Source of the DNA: Theristus sp. LFF4_11
Lineage: Eukaryota; Nematoda; Chromadorea; Monhysterida; Xyalidae
NCBI GenBank assembly: GCA_030248135.1
Contig: JASANC010004943.1
Span: forward strand, 1 to 64,000
DNA length: 64,000 bases
Reading direction: 5' to 3'
Position numbers and translations under genes: made by a program
Shown here: positions 11,125 through 34,167 of the stretch, piece by piece
Position numbering within the stretch: the stretch's first letter is position 1
Layout of the letters: each line of letters opens with the position of its first letter
Notes under the pieces: model-generated
Databases searched by the model: none
What the model was told of the DNA's origin: nothing
Seen by the model: only the letters and a program-made list of their open reading frames with translations

Positions 11125-13586
11125 ATGTGCCTTGCATCCATGATTAACATCGTAGTAGCAGGTTTTCTGGTGCTTTGCACTGTAGCTCCGCCAAATTTCG
11201 GTGCTGACGACAATAACTTTTACAAGAAGACTGATAACTGCAATGAATTAAAAGCCTTCAGCGATTTCAACTATCGGGAAACAAACCGCAAACTTCTTCG
11301 CTACTTTGGTATCACAGCTGATAATTGTTTACTGTCGTATTTGTACAATGTTGGAAGCAGAAAACTAGCTTATTACGATCCATTTGCTTCTCTCCCGGTT
11401 CCTGAAAAGCCACCCGACGGCTGGAAACTGCACGTGAACTTTACATATGTAAAAATTCAAAGAATCGTGAAGGTATGTTCAGCAATTTCATTTGTTGAAA
11501 AGTGTGTATTTTTCTGACAAATCGTTGGTTTCGTTTTAGTCCAGACACGACGCAAAAACATGGAACGAATATTGGGCGTCCGGCACATATGAGCTGGCAA
11601 GTGAATTCAATGTTAAATTGTAGCCATCGTTGTTCTGATACTTTTAAGTAGTGATCATGGTGTTTTCAGACGTGGACAGATCCAAGATTTGTCTGGGATT
11701 CAAACAAGTGGAACCATGCAACAAGAGTTCGCATTCCAAACGAATGGACAAACACTCAAGATGATTACTCACACCTTCCGTTTTTATGGACGCCCGCGTT
11801 CAGAGATCGACGGTATAGTTCAATCACTGGAATGTTACCGTTATTTTCTGTGCGTTTTACTGCTAAAGGTGTTAGTGCAGGTTGGTGTACTATTACGACC
11901 GGCTAAGTTGCTGCAAAAAAAGTTGCGGCCCAGATAATTACGAACCGTTCGATTCCGACCCGGACAGATCAAGAAAAATTACAACAGGTGGTTGGCTATT
12001 GTTTAGGCTGACGTAAATTCGTAGGGCCGGAGTCGCACGGGTAGGAATTCTTTGCACCGCAATGAAACGGGCCGCAATTAGTCGGCCGCAATTTGAGGGC
12101 TGCAATTGAACACACAGTATGAGTGTATGATGATGTTTGCTTTTTCTGGTATATTCTAGGGAAAGCAAACAACAAGTGTGGAAAATTGCACACAGCAATC
12201 ATTGGAGAATCATAGCTGACAACGATGGCACGATGTCAATGACGATCAAGTTCTTATACAAGCTAATTTGCGAGAAACAGAAAAATACGGTACGTCAAAC
12301 CTTTAATTAAACTGTAATAACTGTAATAAAAAATGTAGTGATACTTTACATTCGTTCAGGTCCACGATATTTGCTGTGTGAAGCTGATTCCCTTCGGTCG
12401 AGCAAAAGAAGCCGATGAAGTAAATGTTGATAAAGGTGACAGTTATTATTGACGAAAACATACATAAAAACCACGCATACAATGCATATTAGTTTCAGCA
12501 ACAATCACCTTTGGCAACGAAGTTCATGAAAACGTCAAAACTGCACACATAACACGGATGCAAGATGATGAGGATCCAGGGTGCCACTTTAATAAACATG
12601 TTTTACTGTGTGCATTTTACCGTGACGAATTAATAAAAAACGTTTTGATTCAGATTGCAACAGGTCGACATTTGTTTGATAATAACAATAACGATTCGAG
12701 CCGTTTCGCCACACATCCCAATTTGGATTGCCACCCTGTTGATCGTATTCGTTGCACCGCTTCTAGGATCATTGTTGTACCAGGTTCTAGATTGTGTTCA
12801 TGAAAGGCATGCTTGCAAACAAGCAGTTCATTGGTTCGTCGATGAGCAATAAGATATTAGAAAAACCTAACGCGTTGTCCACTTGCAACAGCATCATTTC
12901 CATTTACATCTATTTTTTGTGCGTGTTAAAATAAATAACATCTAATGCGGCTGCATTTACATCTATACGTACATTTTCTGCGTGTGTAGAAAAGTTTGTT
13001 TAGCAATATTTCTTGCAAACAATTGCTTTAAATTTCAGGTGTTGTTGAAACTGTCGTCGGTAGTGGTTTTAATTGCGATGCAAGATGTTACAAGCAAGTA
13101 CGCCGACGAAACATGGCTGTACACTCGCACGGTTCCTGTTGCTTGTGAGGATTTTGTTTCATTTTTTTACTTTTAAATTTCGAGTTGTGTTTTCGGACGT
13201 TTTCTATAACCTCCAACTTTAAACAGCGAAATCTCCTTATTCTGGCTCTTTCGCATTTTCTATTGTTTATAAACGTCAGTTTGCGAATTACAGTCAAATT
13301 TTATGAGTTCGTTCTCATTGGCGCTTTCGTCAATTTGTGCGTTACTTCAATCGCGTACGCAATCGCTCGAATGTCACCGGACTCTACTTGGGTTCATTAC
13401 GAAAGGATAAGCTACGCGGCTGCACTCGTCAATCAATGGATGCCAATGGTGTCAAAACCCCAAAGCTCAACAGAATCGGAAAACACAGAAAACAAATGGG
13501 AGCCAGTGATGATTGCAACGAACACACTGTGGAATGTTTTAACATTGATCGTTTTTCTCGGCGGCACGACAGTGGTGTTTTTATGA
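11125..13586 (+). CDS. Divergent Cys-loop receptor-like channel, paralogue 1
   Basis: Predicted four-TM ligand-gated channel subunit. Nine exons: 11125-11472, 11540-11596, 11670-11812, 12196-12289, 12360-12435, 12499-12580, 12654-12783, 13039-13144 and 13294-13586. They join in frame to 442 residues. A hydrophobic N-terminus (MINIVVAGFLVLCTVA) looks like a signal peptide. The extracellular part has FVWDSNKW, RVRIPNEW and LWTPAF, recalling the beta-2 to beta-3 region of nicotinic receptors. The Cys-loop reads CEKQKN then DICCVK, with only 10 residues between cysteines. TM1 is IPIWIATLLIVFVAPLLGSL, TM2 LKLSSVVVLIAMQ, TM3 EFVLIGAFVNLCVTSIAYA, and TM4 is near the C-terminus (NVLTLIVFLGGTTVVF). 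Exon 2 ends at a GC donor (GCAAGT). The 15094 gene shares most exon lengths and junctions. Ligand and ion selectivity cannot be inferred. Confidence 0.72.
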
Positions 13587-15093
13587 GGCTTATCAATGAT
13601 CATGCGTTGCGTAGTTTCACAACACGAGTTATTTCACGAAAACTTTACATGAATTCTGTGACAGCACATAACTTATTATTGTGCACGCATTATGATTTTC
13701 ATTTTGATTTTTGCCACAATTAGCGGGTGTCCAAAAAACATCAACCCTACAGGTCGAGGTCGCATATTTGCTCCAATTTTTTAATTTCAATTGCTGTACA
13801 AAAATCTGGCGTTTCCACCGGCCAACCAGCCTGGCGATGGTTAGTTTAGTGTCAATGAAAATGCCGATTTTTTGTGATACTCTGTATTTTACGGACAATA
13901 AAAAAAAACAGTTACGATTAGACTGGTACAGTTACATTGAATTCAGAATTCTGCTTGCTCTACTCTATGCAGTGAAATGAAATGTGAACATTTTTGCCCC
14001 TGGAATGAGTTTCGATGTGTGGTTTATAAACAAACGTCGCTGTAGTTTTTTGTTGACAGCTGGCAGTGGTGGCTGAAAAATCCGTCAAAAAGTCGATTGG
14101 TGTTTTCAAGAAATCAACCAATTGACCAAAGGTTACAAATAAATGGTCAATACTGACCTTCTACTGATGGTAAATACATTCTTATAAAACAAAATCCTAC
14201 ATGTGGTATTGCTATGACTGGATTTAAGTTTCTGATGCTGAAACACACACGTGCAGGGCAGCGTTCCCGAGCCTTTGGCTGCCACTGATATTCGCTTAAT
14301 TTTTCACACTTTTTACAGTTTCGTTTGAACAATTTGAAACGCGTGAAACATGATGCCAGCTTAAAATATTGAACAAATTACTAAAACAACTGAAAAACTA
14401 TGTCTCTCATCAGTTAAAAATGGTTAATAATCATTCAACACTTTAATGAAAAATCAACACACAAGTACGAATGTAAATTTTACGGATTTTGTAAACGCTT
14501 TTTCAAAAAAGAGCAGCCAGGTAAAAGAAAGACCTTGCAGCGAAACGTCAGCGGAGGAAAGGTTATACCGCAGAAACTCCACGGAAGTCGTGTCGAATGC
14601 CCCTTGAAAATTAAAAAAAACTGTTCGTGTAAAAAAAGACCGGATGCGGTTTAGACGACAATAAAGGCCAGCTTTTGCATCTCAATGCGAAAGACTGTTG
14701 AATAAAATGAGTAAATAAATCTAAAAAAATATTTAGGTCGGTCGTTATCGTTATCGGTGGCCGAAAATGGTTTTATTCAAGCATACATATTTGTATACAT
14801 ACACTGTATTTTTTACAAATTTTTTTTCTATTAATACGTGTTAAAATGACTCAACGAGAGCTAACTGACGATGCTGAACTGCTGTGATAACATTCACCAA
14901 AAAATTATACAATGTTGACTTTAATCCGCTGGTCAAACATGTTAAACAAATTATTCTTTCTCCAAATTCAAACATTTATTTTTGATTTTCACTGTTAATG
15001 CGAAATATTAATTGGTATTAGAACGGACAATATTAACATCGAGGTGTCTGCGACGTAAGTGGTTGTTAGAAACGAAATCAGCTCTCTCAAACG
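13587..15093. other. Intergenic spacer between the two paralogues
   Basis: About 1.5 kb of AT-rich sequence. No coding exon, tRNA or repeat family recognised. It must hold the promoter of the second receptor gene if the two are separate transcription units. Confidence 0.5.
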
Positions 15094-17680
15094 ATGAGCC
15101 TACATCTGATCCTGATTGGATTAACGACAACAGTTGCGGTTTCCTCGCCATCGCTCGTAAAATTTTGCTCGATATTTAACGAGGACCATGTAGGTAAGCT
15201 CAAATCGCATAACCCACATTTCTGCGTTCTCTCTTACCAATAGTTTTTAGTGAATAACTTTGAAAACTTTAATGAACACCATTTTGGTACAGAACACAAG
15301 CCGTATTGGGAACGCTTTCTCCACGACATTTACCGCAGTTGCCTGTTGTATGAAATTTTACGAAAAGCGAGCAAGAACTACCAAACACCGCTAGAGAGAG
15401 CTCTAAGCACCCCACCAATGAACGAAGGCTTGCACGGTTCAAACACGGTACACATCACCTTCAGTCATGTAACCGTGCACAACTTGTATCAGGTTGCCTC
15501 AATACTTTTAGACTTCTCTTGAGACTTGCTTCCACAATGCCATCAGTATTACGTACATATGCTTCATGTTTTCAGTCATTGGAAAAAACAAAGTCGCGCA
15601 ACGAATGGTGGGTCGACGGATTTTTTAATATTGTAAGTCTCATTGGTGGTATTGCACGGCAAAACAGCACTAAGGAAGTTTTTTATCGTTACGGTCCTAG
15701 CAAGGTGAACGAAGCAGTAGTCTTTTGCAGACGTACGTCGACAACAGATTTCAATGGAATCCAGCTGACGCTAAAACAAAAGAATACGTTGTCACGGACG
15801 AATTGTTGTCCGATAGCAAAGCCTACTGGAACTACATTAGTTATTTTTTGAATGGTGTTCTACCAGACTCCATTAACGTTGGACATTGGAACACGACAGT
15901 TTGGACCCCAGAATTCACAGACAAACGGTTTGATAATGCGGTGTATCACTGTACATTATATGTAGGTCATATATATAAGCGTTAGGAGTGCCGGTATTTT
16001 GCTTGACAAATGTATCCGCAAATGGCAGGGAACTGACAGACGATTATGTTTATTCGTACGAAGAGCTGCGCACCATGGTTGCATCGTTCGACCGCAAAGT
16101 CACTGCCACTCACCACTTCGATTACACCTTGCTTTGTGAGAGACTCAAAAACAAAGTTTGTCCGTTTCCGTTTCAAATGACAAATTAAATACAAACATTA
16201 TTGCAATGTGATTTTCTGAACTACGCAGACAAAAACTTACACTTTCAAAAAACGAAGTAAGCAGCAAGCTGTGTTTTGTTTGTTTGTGCAAATAACAAAG
16301 CAGCTTGTCTTGCAGAACACGGACGAGTGCTGCGTGAAGCTGGTGCCAAAAAGCTACGGCAGCCGCTTACGACTACATCCTGCGGACGACTCAGGTTGGA
16401 ACCGCCTTTAACTTAAAAAACATAAGCTACATTGTATAATAAGTTGATTTTTATGACAATAAAAACGAATACCCGAAAATCAGAATCCGCAATGACGATT
16501 GACGAAGAAGCACGTCATGCGAACGTGCGACGCAAGACTATCCGCGTTGTGAAAGACGACTCATTGTAATCTGGCATTTTATTTGTTATTTCCACTCATG
16601 TATGGTTACATGATATTTTTTCAAAACTTATGTATAAAACAGGAACCAAGATGAAGTGCATTTTTGCCTCGAGATCAAGCCAACCGCACCCGGCTACCAG
16701 CCAACGGCAATAATTTGGATGACGGTTACCTTGATGTGTTTTGGAGTGCCGTTGCTCAGCTCTATCGTATATCAGGTCAAAGATAAACGGGAATAAAAAC
16801 TATACTAAATTTAGTGATTTTTATCTTTTATTTTGGTCGAGAGACTCAGTGCACGCATAAGATGAGTAAACAGTTTCATGGATGGTGCGGGAATTCAAAA
16901 TTGGCAGTGATCCGAGTCCCTCCAAAAAGGGCCGAATCACTTAAGCCTATTTTGAATTGGCAAAAAATTGAAACTTGTCAACCTTTCAACGTCTGCACAC
17001 GCATTGAGTCGCAGAACCTAACAAAATTAATAATACATTGGCTATCTTTGAATTTTGTTGCAGATAGTGGTTAAAATTGTCGCCACCGTAATTCTGGTGG
17101 CGTGCCAAAGCGCAATGGCTGGTTACACCAACCGCGCGTGGTCGTACGTCAGAGTCGTACCGAAGTCATGTGCGTCTTTTGCTGTTTTTTTTTTCTCAAC
17201 GAGTCTGGTTCAGATCAGGTTGATCCAAGCTCAACAACATTGTTGTTGTTGTTGGGATTTTTAGGCAATGTTTTTAGCCAGGGCTAACCCAGAGAAGCGT
17301 ACAGAACTCTATTGAGTAGGGCGCCTATCGAGTTTTCTGTCATGAGTGCCTATACACCCCTCGGCGGTATGTACAACATTTCAGACACTTTCTACGAGTA
17401 TAGTTTGGTGTTGGCGTTCTCGAATTGCACTGTGACAATTCTGCTCTGGGCGGCTGGTCGCCTCGAACAGAGCGTACCGCCACCACGGCTGATGCACGAA
17501 TTCTCGCAACGCCTGAACAGATTTGCCTTATTCCGCGAGGAAAACACGCCGAACGAATCTGGTGAGGAAGTAAACAACAAGTGGTCGGAATTGTACGCTG
17601 CTTTGAACACAGTTTGTAATATCATTGTGATTGTAGTGTTCGTTGTTGGAGCGGTCATCATTCAGTCGCAGCCAATTTAA
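15094..17680 (+). CDS. Divergent Cys-loop receptor-like channel, paralogue 2
   Basis: Second member of the tandem pair. Ten exons: 15094-15193, 15251-15492, 15576-15632, 15731-15927, 16029-16155, 16316-16394, 16484-16565, 16643-16775, 17064-17169 and 17385-17680, giving about 472 residues in frame. Signal peptide MSLHLILIGLTTTVAVSS. The extracellular part has NEWWVDGFF, HWNTTVWTPEFTDKR and a compact Cys-loop CERLKNK-NTDECCVKLVP, again with 10 residues between cysteines followed by a second Cys. TM1 is AIIWMTVTLMCFGVPLLSSI, TM2 VVKIVATVILVACQSAM, TM3 YSLVLAFSNCTVTILLWAA, TM4 NIIVIVVFVVGAVII. The 57-bp and 106-bp exons have the same length and phase as in paralogue 1, direct evidence of duplication. 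A MITE-C and a SINE-1 fragment have inserted in introns 8 and 9. Confidence 0.72.
16814..17040. mobile_element. MITE family C copy
   Basis: Same imperfect palindrome as 7193 and 24878 (TTTTGGTCGAGAGACTCAGT ... CGCATTGAGTCGCAGAACCT). It ends 23 bp before the acceptor of the TM2 exon of the upstream-overlapping receptor gene. Confidence 0.7.
17232..17368 (-). mobile_element. SINE-1 fragment
   Basis: TTG tail, then GCCAGGGCTAACCCAGAGAA and CTATACACCCCTCGGCGG in reverse orientation. The tRNA-like head is lost. It ends 17 bp before the acceptor of the last receptor exon at 17385, so the insertion supplies most of that intron. Confidence 0.8.
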
Positions 17681-18475
17681 TAAGTGACACGGCCTTTTTT
17701 CATGATTACATTTCCACAATCTTGTTTTCTAGCCCAAATTGCAATCAAATTTTTGTCCAATTCGCCGTTATAAAACCTTTTCGTACGTCTTGTTTTTGAA
17801 GAAAGATGAAAAGATTGAAAACGGAAATCAGAAAAAAACTTAACTGAAAAGCGTAAACTGAAAAATTCGAAAAATCAGAAATTGTGAAAGCCCTTCACCT
17901 CTCACTGTCGCTTCCCTTTTACGAGCATGGTGTTGAACGACTAGCTAGGTTCAAATTCACTAGTGCATTCAAAAAATAGATTCAACAGTCAAGTAAGGAG
18001 ACGACAGTTTTGAGCAATCCCATATTATGCTACGACTGTTTGTCATTTTGAGTGGCGGTGGAGTCCGGAATACTTGGTCAAACATTGTCAAAATTTCTCG
18101 CATTCTCAGACGTTTTAAGCAAAATTTTCACCATTTCGAGAATTAACGGGTTATTCATGAAGCAGTATTTGGTGACGCGCGAGTCACTAAATACCGTCTT
18201 ATGCATGTCGTATGTCGCATTAGAGATCGAAGTTTCGCTATAAAACTCATACATCGTCATAATTGCACTTTTGGTGGTTGGATAACGCTCAAAACTCACA
18301 ATTTAGTAATGAGAACGAAACAGTTCAAAATAACACAAATACTGCAGGCGCAGTCAGAGCATCACCTGTTGGCACTGCCAACTGTCATCTTCTCCCAGTA
18401 TTTTACTCCAGTACCAGTTCCAAAGAATTCCACTTATGTGACATATAAACTCAGGAGAGAGACTCGATAACATTG
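17681..18475. other. Spacer between convergent genes
   Basis: No gene seen. A short degenerate MITE-A half (TTCATGAAGCAGTATTTGGT) is at about 18148-18207. Confidence 0.5.
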
Positions 18476-21400
18476 TTACGAATGTGTTTTTTGACGCGAC
18501 TGCGGTGCTTGCGAGAATGGTCGTTTTCTGCGATTGTACGCGTACGGGTCGACAGCGTCATGAATGGTCTGCTTTAGCGAAGGCTTGTTGCGTTCGTACA
18601 CCCTGACCGCCAGTCGAACGTAGAGCTCACGAGCGAGCACATTGCGCAGTCGCTGGTTGACGGACGCCGCGATACGTGCGATTCGCTCACCTCCGCTGCC
18701 GAGGATCGTGCCGGCGATACGATCGGACGCGCACTCGATCTCTATGATCACACGCAACAGCTCGTGCTCGTCCACCTCCCAATGTAACAGCTGCAACAAC
18801 AATGAAATATGACATGAAAACTCGATGGGCGCCCTACTCAATGGCGTTCAGTACCCTTCTCTGGGTTAGCCCTGGCTAAAACATCGCCTAAATCCCAACA
18901 ACAACAACAATGTTTTACCCAGACTATAAGATCCTGACTGTGGTAAAACACGTTTGGCAATTTCTACCTGGTGTCCGTCGCACTGACGAGCCAGGGGGCG
19001 CCGCGATATGCGTCTACCTAGCGAAACCGCAAACAGTGAATTTCATCTATATGAATTTGTGATTGGAACACGCCGTTGGCAATACGGATTGATGACAAAA
19101 AAACGCAGCAGTTCCACCCAGCCAGCTCGACAGATTGCTGTCACTGCACAGATTACTGAGCCGTCAACTGAGATTTAGAATGGCGCATTTTCAGAGTCAC
19201 ATCGCTAGTCAATCAGTTATAATGAATCAGCGATCTCAATTACACGATCGATGGAATGATGCCGCTACTGAGACATTTCAAGTATTGCCGAACCTCAGAA
19301 GCAAATGAAACAGACAACAGGGCCAGGGCGTCACCTTCAACGGCACTTCATATGGTATCTCGTATGGCACGTGGTCCAACAGTGCACCCCTAACGGCGTC
19401 CAGTGCGAGTGCCATGTCCGACCGGTTTGTCATTGACTGCTGTTCGTCACATTCGAATCTCCACGGCGCTGGCGGGGCCTGCCGAAAAACGTTTTTTTTT
19501 CAAACCGTCAGTGTTCCCGCTTTCACCCAAGCGCACGATTCTTTACTTTGAAAAACACGGTACAAAGACGCAAACTCTTCACGAACAACGAAAATTAGTA
19601 GCAAATCTCAACCTGATCAATCAGAAACGATCGAAGGTCATCGCAGCCATCGCCACGCAACGCAGACGTGTAGAACACACGCTGAAAGTGTGGCCAGCCT
19701 TGTTGCGGTCGGAACACTTTGCCGAGTGTTGCGTCATCGATCTGATTGGGTTGAGAAAGTCGCTAAGAAAAGTTAGAACACGGCTTCAATATACAATCAA
19801 AATAGAACAATGGTGATTCATGAGTGTTTCGAAATTAGGTGCAGACACTCAACGTGCAGGTATTCTCATCAGTGCACCCCTACCCGTTCCAAACTTATCT
19901 TTTTGTCCAAGTCTGTGCTTCCTATGGCTTTTTTACACGACAAACACATAAACTAACAAGAAATAAAAACAAAGTTTAATAAAAACAAAAAACCAGAACA
20001 AAAACCAACAAACAATATACTCGTTAACCAACTTCGTGCAACGGTTTCTTCAATATTCGTCGATAGAGGTGCTGCAGTTTTTCGGGTATGGTTGTGTCCG
20101 ACTCAGACAGCGTCATTTCGTCATGTGCCAAACGCTGTCCGTCACGTGACGTCACATCGCTGCCACCATCAGTCAAATCTGGCGGTTTGCTGGTTTCCAG
20201 TTTTCTGGTGTGCACCTTTTGTGCCTTCTCGCCACCGACACAGCCGCCAACAGTCAGCATGTCAGTCCACGTCAGCAATTTTCGGCGGTCACCGATTAAA
20301 TCAATTTTATTGATCACCAAAATCGACGGAATCAGACGATACTTGTGCAACAGATAGAGGATACGTCGATGGAGTACGGGATACTCACTGCGGTCGTTGT
20401 CAACGACAACCTGTGCACTCAACAGTCACAATTACTGCGCTTCAAGCGGCATTCAAGAAGCAGTATTTAGTGACGCATAGCTAAGCAGTCACTAAATACT
20501 GCTTCATGAATGCATCTTTAGAATTCATTTTAGTGGATTCAATTAGAACCAAACGCTGTACCAGTGCATCTGAAATAATCAGCGTTTGTTGATCCGCCTC
20601 TGTGCGAACACTGCTGTCACGCACACACAACAAGAAACACTGTGCCGATTGTACAGGGGGATTCATGAAGCAGTATTTAGTGACGCGTAGCTGTGTTAAA
20701 ACATAACTACGCGCTCACTAAATATTGCTTCATGAATGCGGCTTAACGCTGCAAATCATGACAGCTTCTGAGAAATAACTTTACCAAAATTGTTGTTCAT
20801 TGCGTCAGATCATCTTGCCTGATACTGACCATTATCAAATCAGTGCCGACGATACTCTGCTCTGGCCCTTCGATCAGTTTCGGCTCCTTCTCGATCACCT
20901 TGCTGATCTGCCTCTGTAACTTTTGTCGCATCAACCCGGGCGTGTCGTGCAGAACAATCTGGAGAATTTGAAAAGCTGAAACTATGAAATGACCTAAGAA
21001 ACCAGGACACACAATCGTAATACTTTTCGCCCAGAAAAAGCGCTCCCAATTCCCACCCCTTCTACTACTCAACTGTTCATCATCAAAAACATGCACAATA
21101 CATAAAAAGCGGCATTCATGAAACAGGATCTAGTGACGCGTAGCTGTGTTAATGTTAAAACATAGTAGCGCGGGCAGTAAATACTGTTTCATGAAGGCAC
21201 CTTTACACAATGTACGGTGCACCTGCGTGTGTTCGTGATTGACGATGCCAAAAATGTTCGTGCGCGTGGTGTTGATCCTCTTGGACGTCACCGATACTGC
21301 GCTGCCGACCAGACGATTCGTAAGCTCCGATTTACCAACGTTCGTGACACCAAGAACAGTGACCTTCAGCAAAAGCAATGCCATTGCGAATGCCACGTTG

Positions 21401-21864
21401 TTGCTGGGATTTTAGGCGATGTTTTTAGTCAGGGATAACCCAGAGAAGCGCACAGAACGCCATTGAGAAGGGCGCTTATCGAGTTTTTGCTTGTCATTAA
21501 GTGCCTATACACCCCTCGGCGGGGCTCGATCCCCCGAGCGCACAGACAACAGTCTAACGCACTACCACCAGGCCACGAGGGTGACCATGGGTCCATGACA
21601 ATGAAAACTCGCAATCAAGCAGCTCTCTGCTGCACAACCATCAAAAACGCAGCAAACACGAACGTCGAGAAAGCGCATTTGTGCATCATGGTGATCATTT
21701 CGTTTCAATGGACGCCATTTGCGAACCCTCATTGGGCGCATGGATTGCGATGGCAACGGATTTAGGGGGTCGTTTGCTGATGCACGTACGCTGCAGCGAC
21801 AAACGCGGTTGGTGCCACGGTTCACCCACTGTCGTACAGACAACGCAGTCATTCCTGAACTCAT
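18476..21864 (-). CDS. ERAL1: Era-like mitochondrial GTPase
   Basis: GTPase that binds small-subunit rRNA and helps assemble the mitochondrial ribosome; homologue of bacterial Era. Eight exons: 21664-21864, 21223-21363, 20830-20958, 20562-20639, 20033-20410, 19613-19762, 19335-19436 and 18476-18790. The phases close to about 497 residues, longer than human ERAL1 (about 437). Motifs in order: an Arg-rich N-terminus like a mitochondrial presequence, G1 GVTNVGKSELTNRL, the switch I region SKRINTTRTNIFG, G3 HDTPGLM, G4 VINKID, then GWPHFQRVFYTSAL as in animal ERAL1. The C-terminal type II KH domain has EIPYEVPLK before it and ILGSGGERIARI, the Era GxxGxxI-type loop. A polar insert of about 55 residues follows G4, in the place where animal ERAL1 also has an insert. 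Three MITE-A copies and two SINE fragments sit in introns; exon 20562-20639 is flanked by MITEs on both sides. Confidence 0.88.
18812..18910 (+). mobile_element. SINE-1 fragment with (AAC)n tail
   Basis: Contains CTCGATGGGCGCCCTACTCA, TTCTCTGGGTTAGCCCTGGC and the CCCAACAACAACAAC tail. The head is missing. It lies in the last ERAL1 intron, directly beside the hammerhead-like repeat. Confidence 0.75.
18908..19055 (+). repeat. Hammerhead-like repeat, copy 2
   Basis: CTGACGA at about 18983, stem II GCCAGG/CCTAGC with one mismatch, and GAAAC at about 19023. An upstream arm (18934-18944) is complementary at 9 of 11 positions to 19026-19036 just after GAAA, as expected for helix III ending in a GTA cleavage triplet. 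Confidence 0.6.
20449..20514. mobile_element. MITE family A copy
   Basis: GGCATTCAAGAAGCAGTATT ... AATACTGCTTCATGAATGCA palindrome of about 66 bp with an inner GTGACGCATAGCT / AGCAGTCAC arm; ERAL1 intron. Confidence 0.8.
20658..20743. mobile_element. MITE family A copy
   Basis: ATTCATGAAGCAGTATTTAG with its inverted partner ending TTGCTTCATGAATGC; loop TGTGTTAAAACATA. ERAL1 intron. Confidence 0.85.
21110..21200. mobile_element. MITE family A copy
   Basis: GGCATTCATGAAACAGGATC and inverted partner ACTGTTTCATGAAGGC; loop with AATGTTAAAACATA. ERAL1 intron. Confidence 0.8.
21392..21600 (-). mobile_element. SINE-1, essentially complete
   Basis: Read on the minus strand it starts with a tRNA-like head: CTGGTGGTAGTGCGTTAGAC as an A box and GGGGGATCGAGCCCCGCC as a B box. 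A unique body follows (TATAGGCACTTAATGACA, CAGAACGCCATTGAG-type block), then a tail CCCAGCAACAAC. It separates the N-terminal and G1 exons of ERAL1. Confidence 0.85.
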
Positions 21865-22264
21865 TCGCAATAACACAAGTGGGTTGCTTTCAGAACAATA
21901 AAAATTTGCTCAAACACCAAATACACCGTATGTTCGCGGTTGATGTGGGTGACCGCCAAAAGCAAACAACGAATCGAACCACGAGGAGGCGAAATTTATT
22001 AGCCACTGTGATTCGTTTATTGAACAGACACAAAGATAACAAGTAAAAAACGAATTAAAAACGGACACCGGACCAATATCAATGAAGTGAACATTCATCA
22101 GAACGGTACTTTCACAGCGGTTTATCACAATCGAATCAAAAACAGCAGTTTGTTTAACATCAACTTTTATCAGAAATCAAAAAGCCAATCGTTTTCGCAA
22201 CACCGGTTCTGCAAAAAAATCTAGAAAATCATGAAGACAAAGTTCGAAATAATAAAAAAACCAT

Positions 22265-25681
<3,417 letters not shown>

Positions 25682-26624
25682 GACTGTTTCGCTCGTTTTG
25701 GTGTTACCAAAAAATTGAAGTGCAACAAAAAAGTTTGTTGCAGTTGCTGACTTAGCGGACTTGTGAAAGAACAACAAACCAACAAAAATACACTTCGTTC
25801 GGTTATTTCAAACCAAAGCACGTTTCCACAATAGCAACATCAAAATTGACCAAACTTTGTATTTTTATTTTGAATCTGCAGATTCAATCAAATCCAGAAA
25901 TTCTGATCAAACTCAAACAATTTTCAAAATCACATGACGACCCAGCTGCACGTTGCAACGCTACTTCGATTTTTGATTGTGACATGACAAAACATCATCA
26001 CGCAACAGCAGGAAACGAATCTCGTTTTGAAACAAACATAAACTCAATAAAAACGTTCATCGCATGGATTGGTGTAAGAACCGAAAAAAATGAAAATTCA
26101 TCAACCCGAGCAACAGAGAAAGGGACATCCAACTCAATAAACGTGTATGGGGTTGGCAAAATACCGTTTTTTTCGAATCGTGGAAAAAACCGGTATTTTT
26201 CCGAAAGTTTTTTGTCCGATAAAAACCAAAGCCAAAAAACTTTTTTCCCATTTTTTCAAGACATAAATTTTTGGTCAGGAACAAAAGAACATGTTTTTTT
26301 CCCGGGAAACGTACCGGTTTTCCCCATGTCAATCCTCTAAGTGTATGTACGTGGTGACAAAAGAACAAAGTTAGGAACGCACTCAAGCTTCAACATTATA
26401 CACAGCCCTGTTGTTGTTTACCACGTTTGCAGCTTTAACCAAAAAAATTGAAAAAGTTCGGTATCCTTACCAAAAAAATTCCAAATAAGTCCAGTCCAAC
26501 CCAACTCAGTTGTAAAATCATCTGCAGAACCAACAAAACGAGCAGAAGAATCACAGAGCACAAAAATCAAAAAAATCGCTGCGACTTTCACAGTTTAACC
26601 AAAATGAGCGCGACCAAGTGGCTC
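25682..26624. other. Spacer upstream of CDK7
   Basis: No gene seen. A stretch at about 26150-26330 has TACCG / CGGTA motifs inside T-rich blocks and a GGGGTTGGCAAAATACCG start, weakly resembling the TIR element at 39246-40019. Confidence 0.4.
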
Positions 26625-34167
<7,543 letters not shown>

